9,664 nt of DNA from Corynebacterium sp. (lineage in GTDB: Bacteria > Actinomycetota > Actinomycetes > Mycobacteriales > Mycobacteriaceae). Every line of letters starts with the position of its first letter. Positions within the stretch are counted from its first letter, which is position 1. The notes below the pieces were generated by a model. That model was not told where the DNA came from. It did no database searches and saw only the letters and a list, made by a program, of their open reading frames with translations. This document shows, piece by piece, positions 1 to 5,136 of the stretch. The stretch is from contig NZ_JAUMTY010000065.1 of NCBI RefSeq assembly GCF_030530965.1, positions 1 through 9,664 of the forward strand. Direction: 5' to 3'. The position numbers and the translations under genes are program-made.

Positions 1-153
1 TACCCTGGCCAAGGCATCCGACCCACCCACGTCGTAACGGTGCATCTGACAGCTGCGGAGCTAGTTGAACTCGATCAGCTCGCCGATCAACTTCACACGA
101 ACCGCTCTGAGGTCATCCGTTACGTCATCACCCATTCACAACCCGAGGCATGA
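1..153 (+). CDS. Ribbon-helix-helix protein, 3' end only (antitoxin-like)
   Basis: A reading frame enters from the left edge and stops at TGA (151-153), leaving 50 visible residues. The tail matches a CopG/Arc-type ribbon-helix-helix fold: a short beta strand (HVVTVHLT, visible residues 10-17), helix A (AAELVELDQLADQLH), a turn with the typical TNRSEVIR signature (residues 35-42), then helix B ending in a short polar tail. Such proteins bind operator DNA as dimers and are often the antitoxin and autorepressor of a toxin-antitoxin pair; that role is inferred here. The start and any N-terminal domain lie outside the window. No toxin follows directly: the next 186 bases hold only very short frames, and the next gene is a HicB-like protein. 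A plain CopG-family regulator without a toxin is possible. Confidence 0.7.
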   Translation, partial: YPGQGIRPTHVVTVHLTAAELVELDQLADQLHTNRSEVIRYVITHSQPEA

Positions 154-339
154 GGTGTATCCTCTCGGCGACTAAGCATGAGATTCGATCCTCACGCCCG
201 TTCCCTTGAAACCGTTGTGTTTGTCGAAAATGACGGGATGAGTCACTTTCCAATGCCATAAAGATTCGACCTGTTCGTGGGAACGTTACGACGTATTGAA
301 AAAACAGTCGGAACCAGCACTCGAAAAAAGAAGATTACT
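154..339. other. Short intergenic stretch with no convincing gene
   Basis: Between the ribbon-helix-helix gene and the HicB-like gene I see only tiny frames. One of 19 codons starts at 150 and overlaps the upstream stop as ATGA, ending at 209. Another of 27 codons starts at ATG 178 and ends at TAA 261. Neither has a recognisable domain and the second lacks a clear ribosome binding site. The stretch could be the decayed remains of a toxin gene, but nothing in the peptides identifies one. Confidence 0.4.
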
Positions 340-564
340 ATGAACTACACCGCTGATATCACCCGCGAGGGGAAAAACTGGCTAGCCACCGTAACCAACC
401 TCGATGGGGTCTCTACGTGGGCTCCCAATTTCAGGCAACTCGATTTTTACGCCCGCGAGGCTATCGCGCTGGCTGAAGACTTGCCTGATGGCGCTGAAGA
501 CACACTAGAAATTACTTGGCGTATGACAGACGGGTGCCCCGCCCAATTACGTCACCGTGGCTAA
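340..564 (+). CDS. Small HicB-like (antitoxin fold) protein
   Basis: A 74-residue protein. I chose ATG 340 because the family-like sequence begins there (MNYTADITREGKNWLATV) and a purine-rich stretch (AAAAAAGAAG) precedes it at ribosome-binding distance. The open frame extends upstream to GTG 277, but those 21 residues are basic and unlike the family. The pattern of two beta strands (MNYTADITRE, NWLATVTNLDGVSTWAP), a helix (FRQLDFYAREAIALAEDLP) and a final strand (TLEITWRM) fits the HicB fold that blocks HicA mRNA interferases. There is no DNA-binding domain after the fold and no HicA-like gene beside it, so it may be a solitary or remnant antitoxin, or have another role. It runs toward cwlM, with the stop codons only about 20 bases apart. 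The symbol hicB is withheld because no partner is seen. Confidence 0.6.
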   Translation: MNYTADITREGKNWLATVTNLDGVSTWAPNFRQLDFYAREAIALAEDLPDGAEDTLEITWRMTDGCPAQLRHRG

Positions 565-567
565 AAC

Positions 568-589
568 GGTTAGCTCTGCGTCGTTAACC
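568..589 (-). terminator. Weak hairpin between convergent genes, possible cwlM terminator
   Basis: GGTTA at 568-572 pairs with TAACC at 585-589, and C574/G583 adds one more pair around a mismatch. On the minus strand the hairpin includes the cwlM stop codon and is followed by GTTTT. The stem is short, so this is only a candidate. It sits in the narrow space where cwlM and the HicB-like gene converge. Confidence 0.3.
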
Positions 590-1762
590 TTGTGACTCGA
601 GTTCGAGGAGTTCGGAGAACGTAAAGGTGCCCGTCGGCTGATCATCATTATCAGCAAGGTATAGCCGCTTCACCGCGATCAACATGGCCTCCGTGATGAC
701 ATCACGGTAGTTCGGGTCCACCAGCACCGCAGTATCGTGCGGATTAGAAAGATAACCCAAAACGATCTCAACCGTCGGCATGGACGTGAGGCGCAAAACA
801 TCCCACGTACGTGCATGGTTGCGGCAGTTCTGCAGCGGAGTCCGGGCTACGATTTCTCGCTGAATATAGCCCGACAATAACTCGCCAGTGATCGACGAAT
901 GCCCGCGAGGGGATCCGAAATAAAACGACGCGCACCCCTCCGCCCGTTCGTTGTGATACCAATCACATCGCAGGCTGATGACTAGATCCGCACCGAAGGC
1001 ATTAGCAATATCGGCCCGCTCCGAATCAGTCGAATTAGTCTGCCGCGGGCGCGAAATAATCGTCTCGATACCCGTCGCGACCATGCGGCCCTCGAGTCGC
1101 GTCGCGATGTCCCATAGAATCTCTTCTTCGGTCAGCTCGCCATAAGGGCCCCGCACAACATGACCAGGCGTGGAAAGCCCCAGGCCCGGATCAATCACAA
1201 TGCGCTTACCCGACAACTGCGGACCTGCAGCACGAACGGTCTCACGCTCCTGAATAGCCGCGCGTGAACCACCCGTAATGCTCCGCCCCAGATAAGACAG
1301 CGCCTTCAGCGTGTCCGGCCCACAGACACCGTCGACAGTAAGACCATAATCACGCTGATAGTTTTTCAGCGCACTATAAGTGTCACGGGAGAATTGTCCG
1401 TCGATCTGGGAGGAATAGAAACCAAGTTCCTGCAAGTGAGACTGCAGCTGGGCAACGTCATCACCCTGCATCGGCGACGACGGGTCATACAGAAGAACGC
1501 GAGCCCCCAGTGAGTAGGTAGCCTCGCGCAAGAGGCGAAGGGTGTGGTCGTTGATAACCCCGTCGGCAAGAACTCCTCGCTGCTGCTGAAAAGCTCGCAG
1601 CGCCGATTGGAGTTCATAGTCGAAGTCATCGTCGCCATCAGCCCACTGGTCGGTGCTGGTGTGCTCCGACACCGGGTGCTTAAGAAGACCAACCTTCGTG
1701 AGGATCGTGCGAACCTCCGCGACGCGAGGGCTCTTATCCCCCACTTGCAGGTTTTCCTCCAC
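584..1762 (-). CDS. cwlM: CwlM-type N-acetylmuramoyl-L-alanine amidase homologue, probably catalytically inactive regulator
   Basis: A 392-residue protein from a GTG start (1760-1762), with AAAGGGG about 11 bases upstream. There is no signal peptide, which suggests the cytoplasm. Two peptidoglycan-binding domains occupy about residues 7-80 and 99-157 (with DGVINDHTLRLL and DGVCGPDTLKAL). A linker follows, then an amidase_3 domain at about 187-369. The zinc and catalytic positions are degraded: DPGLG has Leu194 where DPGHG has the zinc histidine, SLRCD has Arg265 where the second histidine is expected, and VLGYLSNP has Val334 where the catalytic glutamate normally precedes (x)GFLSNP. Glu212 remains. 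In mycobacteria CwlM is an essential cytoplasmic protein that, when phosphorylated by PknB, stimulates MurA and also interacts with MurJ/FhaA. The tail here (DQPTGTFTFSELL, about 374-386) carries the Thr-x-Thr-x-Thr arrangement seen in that phosphorylated tail. It follows trxA by 92 bases and may share its transcript. Family identity is strong; the regulatory role is inferred. Confidence 0.9.
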   Translation of the reverse strand: MEENLQVGDKSPRVAEVRTILTKVGLLKHPVSEHTSTDQWADGDDDFDYELQSALRAFQQQRGVLADGVINDHTLRLLREATYSLGARVLLYDPSSPMQGDDVAQLQSHLQELGFYSSQIDGQFSRDTYSALKNYQRDYGLTVDGVCGPDTLKALSYLGRSITGGSRAAIQERETVRAAGPQLSGKRIVIDPGLGLSTPGHVVRGPYGELTEEEILWDIATRLEGRMVATGIETIISRPRQTNSTDSERADIANAFGADLVISLRCDWYHNERAEGCASFYFGSPRGHSSITGELLSGYIQREIVARTPLQNCRNHARTWDVLRLTSMPTVEIVLGYLSNPHDTAVLVDPNYRDVITEAMLIAVKRLYLADNDDQPTGTFTFSELLELESQG

Positions 1763-1807
1763 GATCGTCTCAGCCCCTTTAACCCAATTTCTGCCGTTAG
1801 AACAATG

Positions 1808-1830
1808 TCAGTGAGTCAGTCTATCAGTGA
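1808..1830. repeat. Two copies of TCAGTGA in the trxA-cwlM gap
   Basis: TCAGTGA occurs at 1808-1814 and 1824-1830, 16 bases apart, with related GTCAGT and ACAGTG words between and after. The gap (1763-1854) holds the cwlM ribosome binding site and no gene. The repeat could be a binding site pair or chance; I see no clear promoter. Confidence 0.3.
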
Positions 1831-1854
1831 ACAGTGTTGTGTTAGTGAATAGAG

Positions 1855-2178
1855 TTAAAGAAGTTTCTCAAGTGCGGTAGTGATGTGCGATTTGGGGTGC
1901 GCCCCGTGGATTTCTTCAACTTTCTTGCCGTCCTTGAACAGCAACATCGTCGGGATGGACATGACCTGGAACATGGATGCCAGGGGTGCGTTCTCGTCAA
2001 CGTTGACCTTGGCGATCACAGCCTTGCCGTCGTATTCGTCGGCGATCTCTTCCAGGACGGGGTTCATTTTCCGACACGGACCACACCAGGTTGCCCAGAA
2101 ATCGACGAGAACAGGCTTGTCGGAGTCCACGACGGTGGAACGGAACGAGTCCGTGGTGACGTTTACTGGGGAAGTCAT
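1855..2178 (-). CDS. trxA: Thioredoxin
   Basis: A complete 107-residue thioredoxin, the normal family length. The redox motif WCGPC lies at residues 31-35, after the strand VLVDFWAT. The cis-proline loop is SIPT (Pro76), and the final FKDGKKVEEIHGA and amphipathic helix are in place. It reduces disulfides in cytoplasmic proteins and is recharged by the reductase encoded just upstream. The ATG start (2176-2178) has GGAAAGGA about 12 bases before it, a rather long spacing. In M. tuberculosis the gene in this position is called trxC. It lies 199 bases after trxB and 92 bases before cwlM on the same strand. By analogy with Corynebacterium glutamicum, where SigM controls thioredoxin-system genes, it is probably induced by disulfide stress, either through the promoter before the anti-sigma gene or a local one. 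Confidence 0.97.
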   Translation of the reverse strand: MTSPVNVTTDSFRSTVVDSDKPVLVDFWATWCGPCRKMNPVLEEIADEYDGKAVIAKVNVDENAPLASMFQVMSIPTMLLFKDGKKVEEIHGAHPKSHITTALEKLL

Positions 2179-2194
2179 GGGGGTGTGAAATCCT

Positions 2195-2225
2195 TTCCGG
2201 CTGGAGTTAATTCCGACTGGAATTA
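2195..2225. repeat. Imperfect tandem repeat and hairpin in the trxA leader
   Basis: TTCCGGCTGGAGTTA (2195-2209) is repeated as TTCCGACTGGAATTA (2211-2225), 13 of 15 bases identical. The second copy also forms a perfect inverted repeat: TAATTCC (2208-2214), GACT, GGAATTA (2219-2225). GGAGTTAATTCC (2203-2214) is a one-mismatch palindrome across the junction. The cluster lies directly upstream of, and partly overlaps, the trxA ribosome binding region. It could be an operator or an RNA structure; neither is proven by sequence. Confidence 0.5.
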
Positions 2226-2302
2226 GTGATGTAGGTACAAGCGTTGGTTCGAAGGTTTTATGCGACCCTCTATCTACGAAGAACGCTCTATGTATGTATT
2301 AC

Positions 2303-2334
2303 GCGGGATGCAGGTTTTCTATTCACTATCCCGC
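2303..2334. repeat. Inverted repeat between trxB and trxA
   Basis: GCGGGAT (2303-2309) and ATCCCGC (2328-2334) form a perfect 7-base-pair stem with an 18-base loop, in the gap after the trxB stop. On the minus strand no run of T follows, so it is a poor intrinsic terminator. It could stabilise or process the trxB mRNA end and separate trxB from trxA expression. The rest of the 2179-2377 gap shows no gene and no clear promoter. Confidence 0.4.
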
Positions 2335-2377
2335 ATATGTCGTGGTCCTAAGGGGGTGATGAGGGTCCGCAGTCATC

Positions 2378-3304
2378 TTATCCGCGCAGGTCAACAAGGT
2401 AATGTTCGACGTCGAGCGCAGCGCGACAACCCGATCCCGCAGCGGTGATGGCCTGCTGGTAGTGGCTATCGACGACGTCGCCGGCGGCGAACACACCCGG
2501 AATCGACGTCCGCGTGGAGGGCTCCTGTACCAGGATGTATCCCTTATCGTCCGTGTCGATGACATCCCGAACCATCTCAGAGCGGGGATCGTGCCCGATA
2601 GCCACAAACAGTGCCGACGCAGTCAGCGTGCGCTGCTCACCTGTCTGGGTGTCTTCGAGAATGAGGTGGTCGACGGGACCGTCGCCGCACACTTCGGTGA
2701 CGACGGCGTTCATCTCGAAATTAATCTTCGGATTTTCCTTCGCGCGCTGAACCATGATGTTTGAGGCGCGGAATTCGCCACGTCGGTGAACGATGGTGAC
2801 CGAGGAACCAAACTTGGTGAGGAAGTCTGCCTCCTCCATGGCGGAGTCCCCTCCCCCGACGACAACGATGGGTTTGTCTTTGAAGAAGAAGCCGTCGCAG
2901 GTGGCGCAGGCGGACACGCCGAGACCCAGGTGCTCTTGTTCACCCTTGACGCCAAGGTAGCGAGGGGCTGCACCCGTCGCGATAATGACTGCTCGCGCTT
3001 GGTATTCCTCCCCCTCGGAGCGGACGATCTTGATGTCGCCGGTCAGGTCCATGCTCTCGACCATGTCTTGCTTGAGCTCGGCACCGAAGCGTTCGGCCTG
3101 CTGGCGCATCTCCTCCATGAGTGACGGGCCCATAATCCCATCGTGGAAGCCTGGGTAGTTTTCCACCTCGGTGGTCTGCATGAGTAGACCACCGTATTCG
3201 ATGCCTTCGAACACAAGGGGCTTGAGATTCGCCCGAGCAGCATAAATGGCTGCGGTGTAGCCGGCAGGGCCAGATCCGACAATGATGACATCGTGAACAC
3301 TCAT
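2378..3304 (-). CDS. trxB: Thioredoxin reductase (NADPH)
   Basis: A 308-residue FAD flavoenzyme that passes electrons from NADPH to oxidised thioredoxin. Visible parts in order: N-terminal FAD site GSGPAGYTAA (residues 10-19), the ATG motif at 110, the redox pair CATC (133-136) followed by DG, the NADPH fold GGGDSAMEEA (150-159) with HRR (173-175) for the NADPH phosphate, and the second FAD motif GDVVDSHYQQAITAAGSG (275-292). I chose ATG 3304 because MSVHDVIIVGSGPAGYTAA matches the family N-terminus. The frame stays open upstream to 3400, and ATG 3325 is a real alternative, since purine-rich GAGGACAGG precedes it and a ribosome binding site before 3304 is weak. The anti-sigma gene ends only 29 bases upstream, so the two are almost certainly cotranscribed and perhaps translationally coupled. 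The partner thioredoxin follows downstream. Confidence 0.95.
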   Translation of the reverse strand: MSVHDVIIVGSGPAGYTAAIYAARANLKPLVFEGIEYGGLLMQTTEVENYPGFHDGIMGPSLMEEMRQQAERFGAELKQDMVESMDLTGDIKIVRSEGEEYQARAVIIATGAAPRYLGVKGEQEHLGLGVSACATCDGFFFKDKPIVVVGGGDSAMEEADFLTKFGSSVTIVHRRGEFRASNIMVQRAKENPKINFEMNAVVTEVCGDGPVDHLILEDTQTGEQRTLTASALFVAIGHDPRSEMVRDVIDTDDKGYILVQEPSTRTSIPGVFAAGDVVDSHYQQAITAAGSGCRAALDVEHYLVDLRG

Positions 3305-3333
3305 GCGAGCAATGCTACATGGCATGTCAAAGC

Positions 3334-4053
3334 CTAACCTGTCCTCTCCCCGTGACTCAGGGTCGAGCGGAAGAGAACGCTCGATTCCCCGTGAGAACAC
3401 GTGTGCTCTACGACGACAATGCGCAATGGCGCACCAAGGATGAGCAGCTGAGATTCGGTACGGGGCGATGCCGGCTGGGCTGCTTCAGCCGGCTGGGCAG
3501 TTTCGACGGGAGCGGCCCCGAGCACCGGCGAATGAGCCATGTTGATCGTGGACAAACATTGCGCGACGGGAACATCGAGATTGCTGAGGTCTGTTGACCC
3601 CGAAAAAGCCTTCTTCGCCGCTGCTTGTTGCTCGCTTGTCATAGCGATCAAGTCCACATTGGACCGCTTGGTGCTAGGTGGTTGCGAGTGTGGAGTAACC
3701 GCGGTGTTTGAGCGATTCGCGGTCGAGCGGTCTGCGTCCAGGTGGGCTGAATTCGAGTTAGGCGCGGATGTTTTTCCGAACAGGCCTGGAATGAAGAATG
3801 ACGATCCCACGCCACCCACGATCAGCACCACTACTGCAGCCATTCGCCACCAGGAGTATCGAGTGGGGAAAGGAATCACCTCACCCGATCCGTCAAACGC
3901 TGGAGCGACGTCGGGCGAATCTTCACCCAGCTCGTCGTCGGAAGACAACAAATGGTTGACTAAAAAGTCCAGGTCATCGTCGGTAAGGTCGGAGACAGTA
4001 GGCGGCAGGGGTGGCCAAGCCGAAGGCTCCGGCTCATGAGAAAACGTAGGCAT
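3334..4053 (-). CDS. Single-pass membrane protein, probable anti-sigma-M factor
   Basis: A 239-residue protein between sigM and trxB, the position of the SigM anti-sigma gene in mycobacteria (Rv3912, called RsmA from memory). ATG 4053 is preceded by TGGAG with a 6-base spacer; a TTG at 4074 is less likely. The short acidic cytoplasmic part (residues 1-68, with DLTDDDLDFLVNHLLSSDDE) would hold the sigma factor. One membrane helix spans about 69-91 (WWRMAAVVVLIVGGVG, then SSFFIPGLF). Outside is a Ser/Thr/Asn/Pro-rich linker and a small domain at about 132-232 with two cysteines, Cys166 and Cys219, which may form a disulfide. There is no HxxxCxxC zinc anti-sigma motif. The sequence itself is weakly conserved, so the assignment leans on position, topology and size. 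Release from SigM may be by proteolysis or by sensing through the outside domain; this is inference. Confidence 0.75.
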   Translation of the reverse strand: MPTFSHEPEPSAWPPLPPTVSDLTDDDLDFLVNHLLSSDDELGEDSPDVAPAFDGSGEVIPFPTRYSWWRMAAVVVLIVGGVGSSFFIPGLFGKTSAPNSNSAHLDADRSTANRSNTAVTPHSQPPSTKRSNVDLIAMTSEQQAAAKKAFSGSTDLSNLDVPVAQCLSTINMAHSPVLGAAPVETAQPAEAAQPASPRTESQLLILGAPLRIVVVEHTCSHGESSVLFRSTLSHGERTG

Positions 4054-4059
4054 GACACA

Positions 4060-4064
4060 CTCCA
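4060..4064 (-). promoter_or_regulatory. Ribosome binding site deciding the anti-sigma start
   Basis: TGGAG lies six bases before ATG 4053. This favours 4053 over the upstream in-frame TTG at 4074, which has no comparable site. Confidence 0.65.
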
Positions 4065-4096
4065 GTGGTTTCAACAGGTGGGCGGTTAGTGAATTA

Positions 4097-4122
4097 GACG
4101 CGCAATCGGGCTGCAGGTTCCC
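4097..4122 (-). promoter_or_regulatory. Candidate ECF (SigM-type) promoter for anti-sigma-trxB-trxA
   Basis: On the minus strand GGGAAC (4122-4117, preceded by another G) is followed after exactly 16 bases by CGTC (4100-4097). This matches the actinobacterial ECF pattern GGAAC, 16-18 bases, CGTC described for SigM-like factors. It lies about 44 bases upstream of the anti-sigma start codon and downstream of sigM, so it would add a SigM-driven transcript for the anti-sigma factor, trxB and trxA. The match is seen; its use by SigM is inferred. Confidence 0.6.
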
Positions 4123-4134
4123 CGCTGGTCAGCG
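4123..4134. repeat. Short inverted repeat abutting the -35 element
   Basis: CGCTG (4123-4127) and CAGCG (4130-4134) are separated by two bases and sit immediately upstream of the candidate ECF -35 element. The position suits an operator or activator site, but five-base arms in GC-rich DNA can be chance. Confidence 0.3.
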
Positions 4135-4225
4135 CGCGTTTTGGGAGGGTGGGACGTACGGCAGCGCTATAAGGCAACCCCTAGTTACAAAAGCTCTCGG
4201 CGTTGCGGATCGTGCTCCGGATCAG

Positions 4226-4975
4226 TCACAACTCTTCACTCAACGCAGTCCGAAGGGCTTGGCGCGCCCGTGAGCACCGCGACTTCACCGTTCCCGGCGA
4301 AATATCCAGCTTCGCCGCCGTCTCCTTCACCGAGAACCCGTAGAGATCAACGAGCAAAAACGTCGTTCGGAACGGCTCATCCAGGCCGGCCAGCGCGGTC
4401 TTTAACGCGGCTCGCAACCCGCCTTCATTGGCGCGAAAGAATTCCGCGGGAAGTGTGGCGTCGTCAAGAACGACCATTCGAGCATTCCCCCGTCGACGAA
4501 GATAGTCCTTCGCCGTATTCACCGCGATTCGGTGGAGCCACGTGCCCGGGGCGCAGCGCCCGCGAAACATCGTGGCTGCGCGCTGAGCTTTGAACAGTGT
4601 GTCCTGCCACAGATCGTCCACATCTTCCGGGCAATCCACCCAGCGCGAAATAGCGAAGCGGATCGATTTTTCGTGCCGACGGGCCAGCACCGCCATCGCA
4701 TCCGTCTGACCTGCGCTGACCGCGGCGAAAAGCTCCCGGTCGCTCATCGTTTCCAGGTCGCGGGGTCGTGGGCGTCGTGAGTCATAACCGCGGTCAGGAC
4801 CGTCATCGGCATGAGTGTTCGCCGCGTGAGTATCTACTGCGTGATGAGTATCTACAGCAGGACGGTCTTCGACATGAGAGCCGTCAGCATCCCCTAGCGC
4901 GACAGTATTCTGAGATTGATTTGGCAGCGGACCGTCCCCCGACGAAATCCGCGCCCTCCCCCCGATGAGCACCAC
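4226..4975 (-). CDS. sigM: ECF RNA polymerase sigma factor, SigM type
   Basis: The open frame of 249 codons contains a complete ECF sigma factor: region 2 at about residues 78-163 (MSDRELFAAVSAGQ, then DVDDLWQDTLFKAQRAATMF and the -10-binding GTWLHRIAVNTAKDYLRRR) and region 4 at about 188-245, with the helix-turn-helix VKETAAKLDISPGTVKSRCS. It directs RNA polymerase to ECF promoters. SigM assignment rests on gene order: murJ upstream, a membrane anti-sigma gene and trxB/trxA downstream. In C. glutamicum SigM responds to disulfide stress and controls thioredoxin genes. The start is uncertain. GTG 4975 (or GTG 4972) gives a 76-residue Asp/His-rich extension with a VDTHHA/VDTHAA repeat; ATG 4747 gives a 173-residue protein beginning at the conserved core, with only a weak GGAA before it. 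I kept the long form because codons in the extension are strongly G-rich at the first position, as in coding sequence. Confidence 0.9.
   Translation of the reverse strand: MVLIGGRARISSGDGPLPNQSQNTVALGDADGSHVEDRPAVDTHHAVDTHAANTHADDGPDRGYDSRRPRPRDLETMSDRELFAAVSAGQTDAMAVLARRHEKSIRFAISRWVDCPEDVDDLWQDTLFKAQRAATMFRGRCAPGTWLHRIAVNTAKDYLRRRGNARMVVLDDATLPAEFFRANEGGLRAALKTALAGLDEPFRTTFLLVDLYGFSVKETAAKLDISPGTVKSRCSRARQALRTALSEEL
4827..4855. repeat. 18-base-period repeat in the 5' part of sigM
   Basis: TGAGTATCTAC occurs at 4827-4837 and 4845-4855, exactly 18 bases apart. Read on the minus strand it encodes VDTHHA-VDTHAA, followed by a degenerate NTHADD. The period is a multiple of three, so copies can be gained or lost without a frameshift. 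Confidence 0.7.
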
Positions 4976-5020
4976 ACTAGATTCTCATATCCGACGCCCG
5001 ATGTCACCACCCGGCGCGGT

Positions 5021-5056
5021 ATGGAGGCCCGGCAGACCCCACATGTATGCCTCCAT
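5021..5056. repeat. Inverted repeat in the sigM leader (first stem)
   Basis: ATGGAGGC (5021-5028) and GCCTCCAT (5049-5056) are perfect 8-base inverted arms with a 20-base loop. The structure lies about 45 bases upstream of GTG 4975 and next to another inverted repeat (5057-5099). It may fold in the sigM mRNA leader or mark a protein-binding site. Confidence 0.45.
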
Positions 5057-5099
5057 GTAGGCCCCGAGCGCTATAGACACCCGAGGCCTACAGGCCTAC
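5057..5099. repeat. GTAGGCC inverted/tandem repeat in the sigM leader
   Basis: GTAGGCC (5057-5063) is inverted as GGCCTAC at 5085-5091 and again at 5093-5099. The two right-hand copies are part of a perfect tandem AGGCCTAC-AGGCCTAC (5084-5099). The left arm could therefore pair with either right arm, allowing two alternative stems. Confidence 0.5.
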
Positions 5100-5111
5100 G
5101 TCGTCACCCCT

Positions 5112-5134
5112 GGTAGCGAACAGATCACGCTACC
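5112..5134 (-). terminator. Hairpin directly after murJ, possible terminator
   Basis: GGTAGCG (5112-5118) and CGCTACC (5128-5134) form a perfect 7-base-pair stem with a 9-base loop, beginning two bases beyond the murJ stop codon (5137-5139). No T-run follows on the minus strand, so termination would be inefficient or need Rho. It may only partly separate murJ from sigM transcription. Confidence 0.4.
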
Positions 5135-5136
5135 GA

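Noticed and set aside
277..339. GTG 277 start for the HicB-like gene
   Set aside because: The added 21 residues are basic and outside the fold, and a better ribosome binding region precedes ATG 340.
1544..1852. A 102-codon plus-strand frame antisense to the start of cwlM
   Set aside because: It has no domain and is explained by antisense codon bias; the minus frame is the well-supported cwlM.
2260..2448. A 62-codon plus-strand frame across the trxA-trxB gap
   Set aside because: It has no ribosome binding site or recognisable sequence and runs into the antisense of trxB.
3305..3400. Upstream extension of trxB to 3400
   Set aside because: The extra residues are not thioredoxin reductase sequence and overlap the end of the anti-sigma gene. 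Family homology begins at 3304, with 3325 as the only reasonable alternative.
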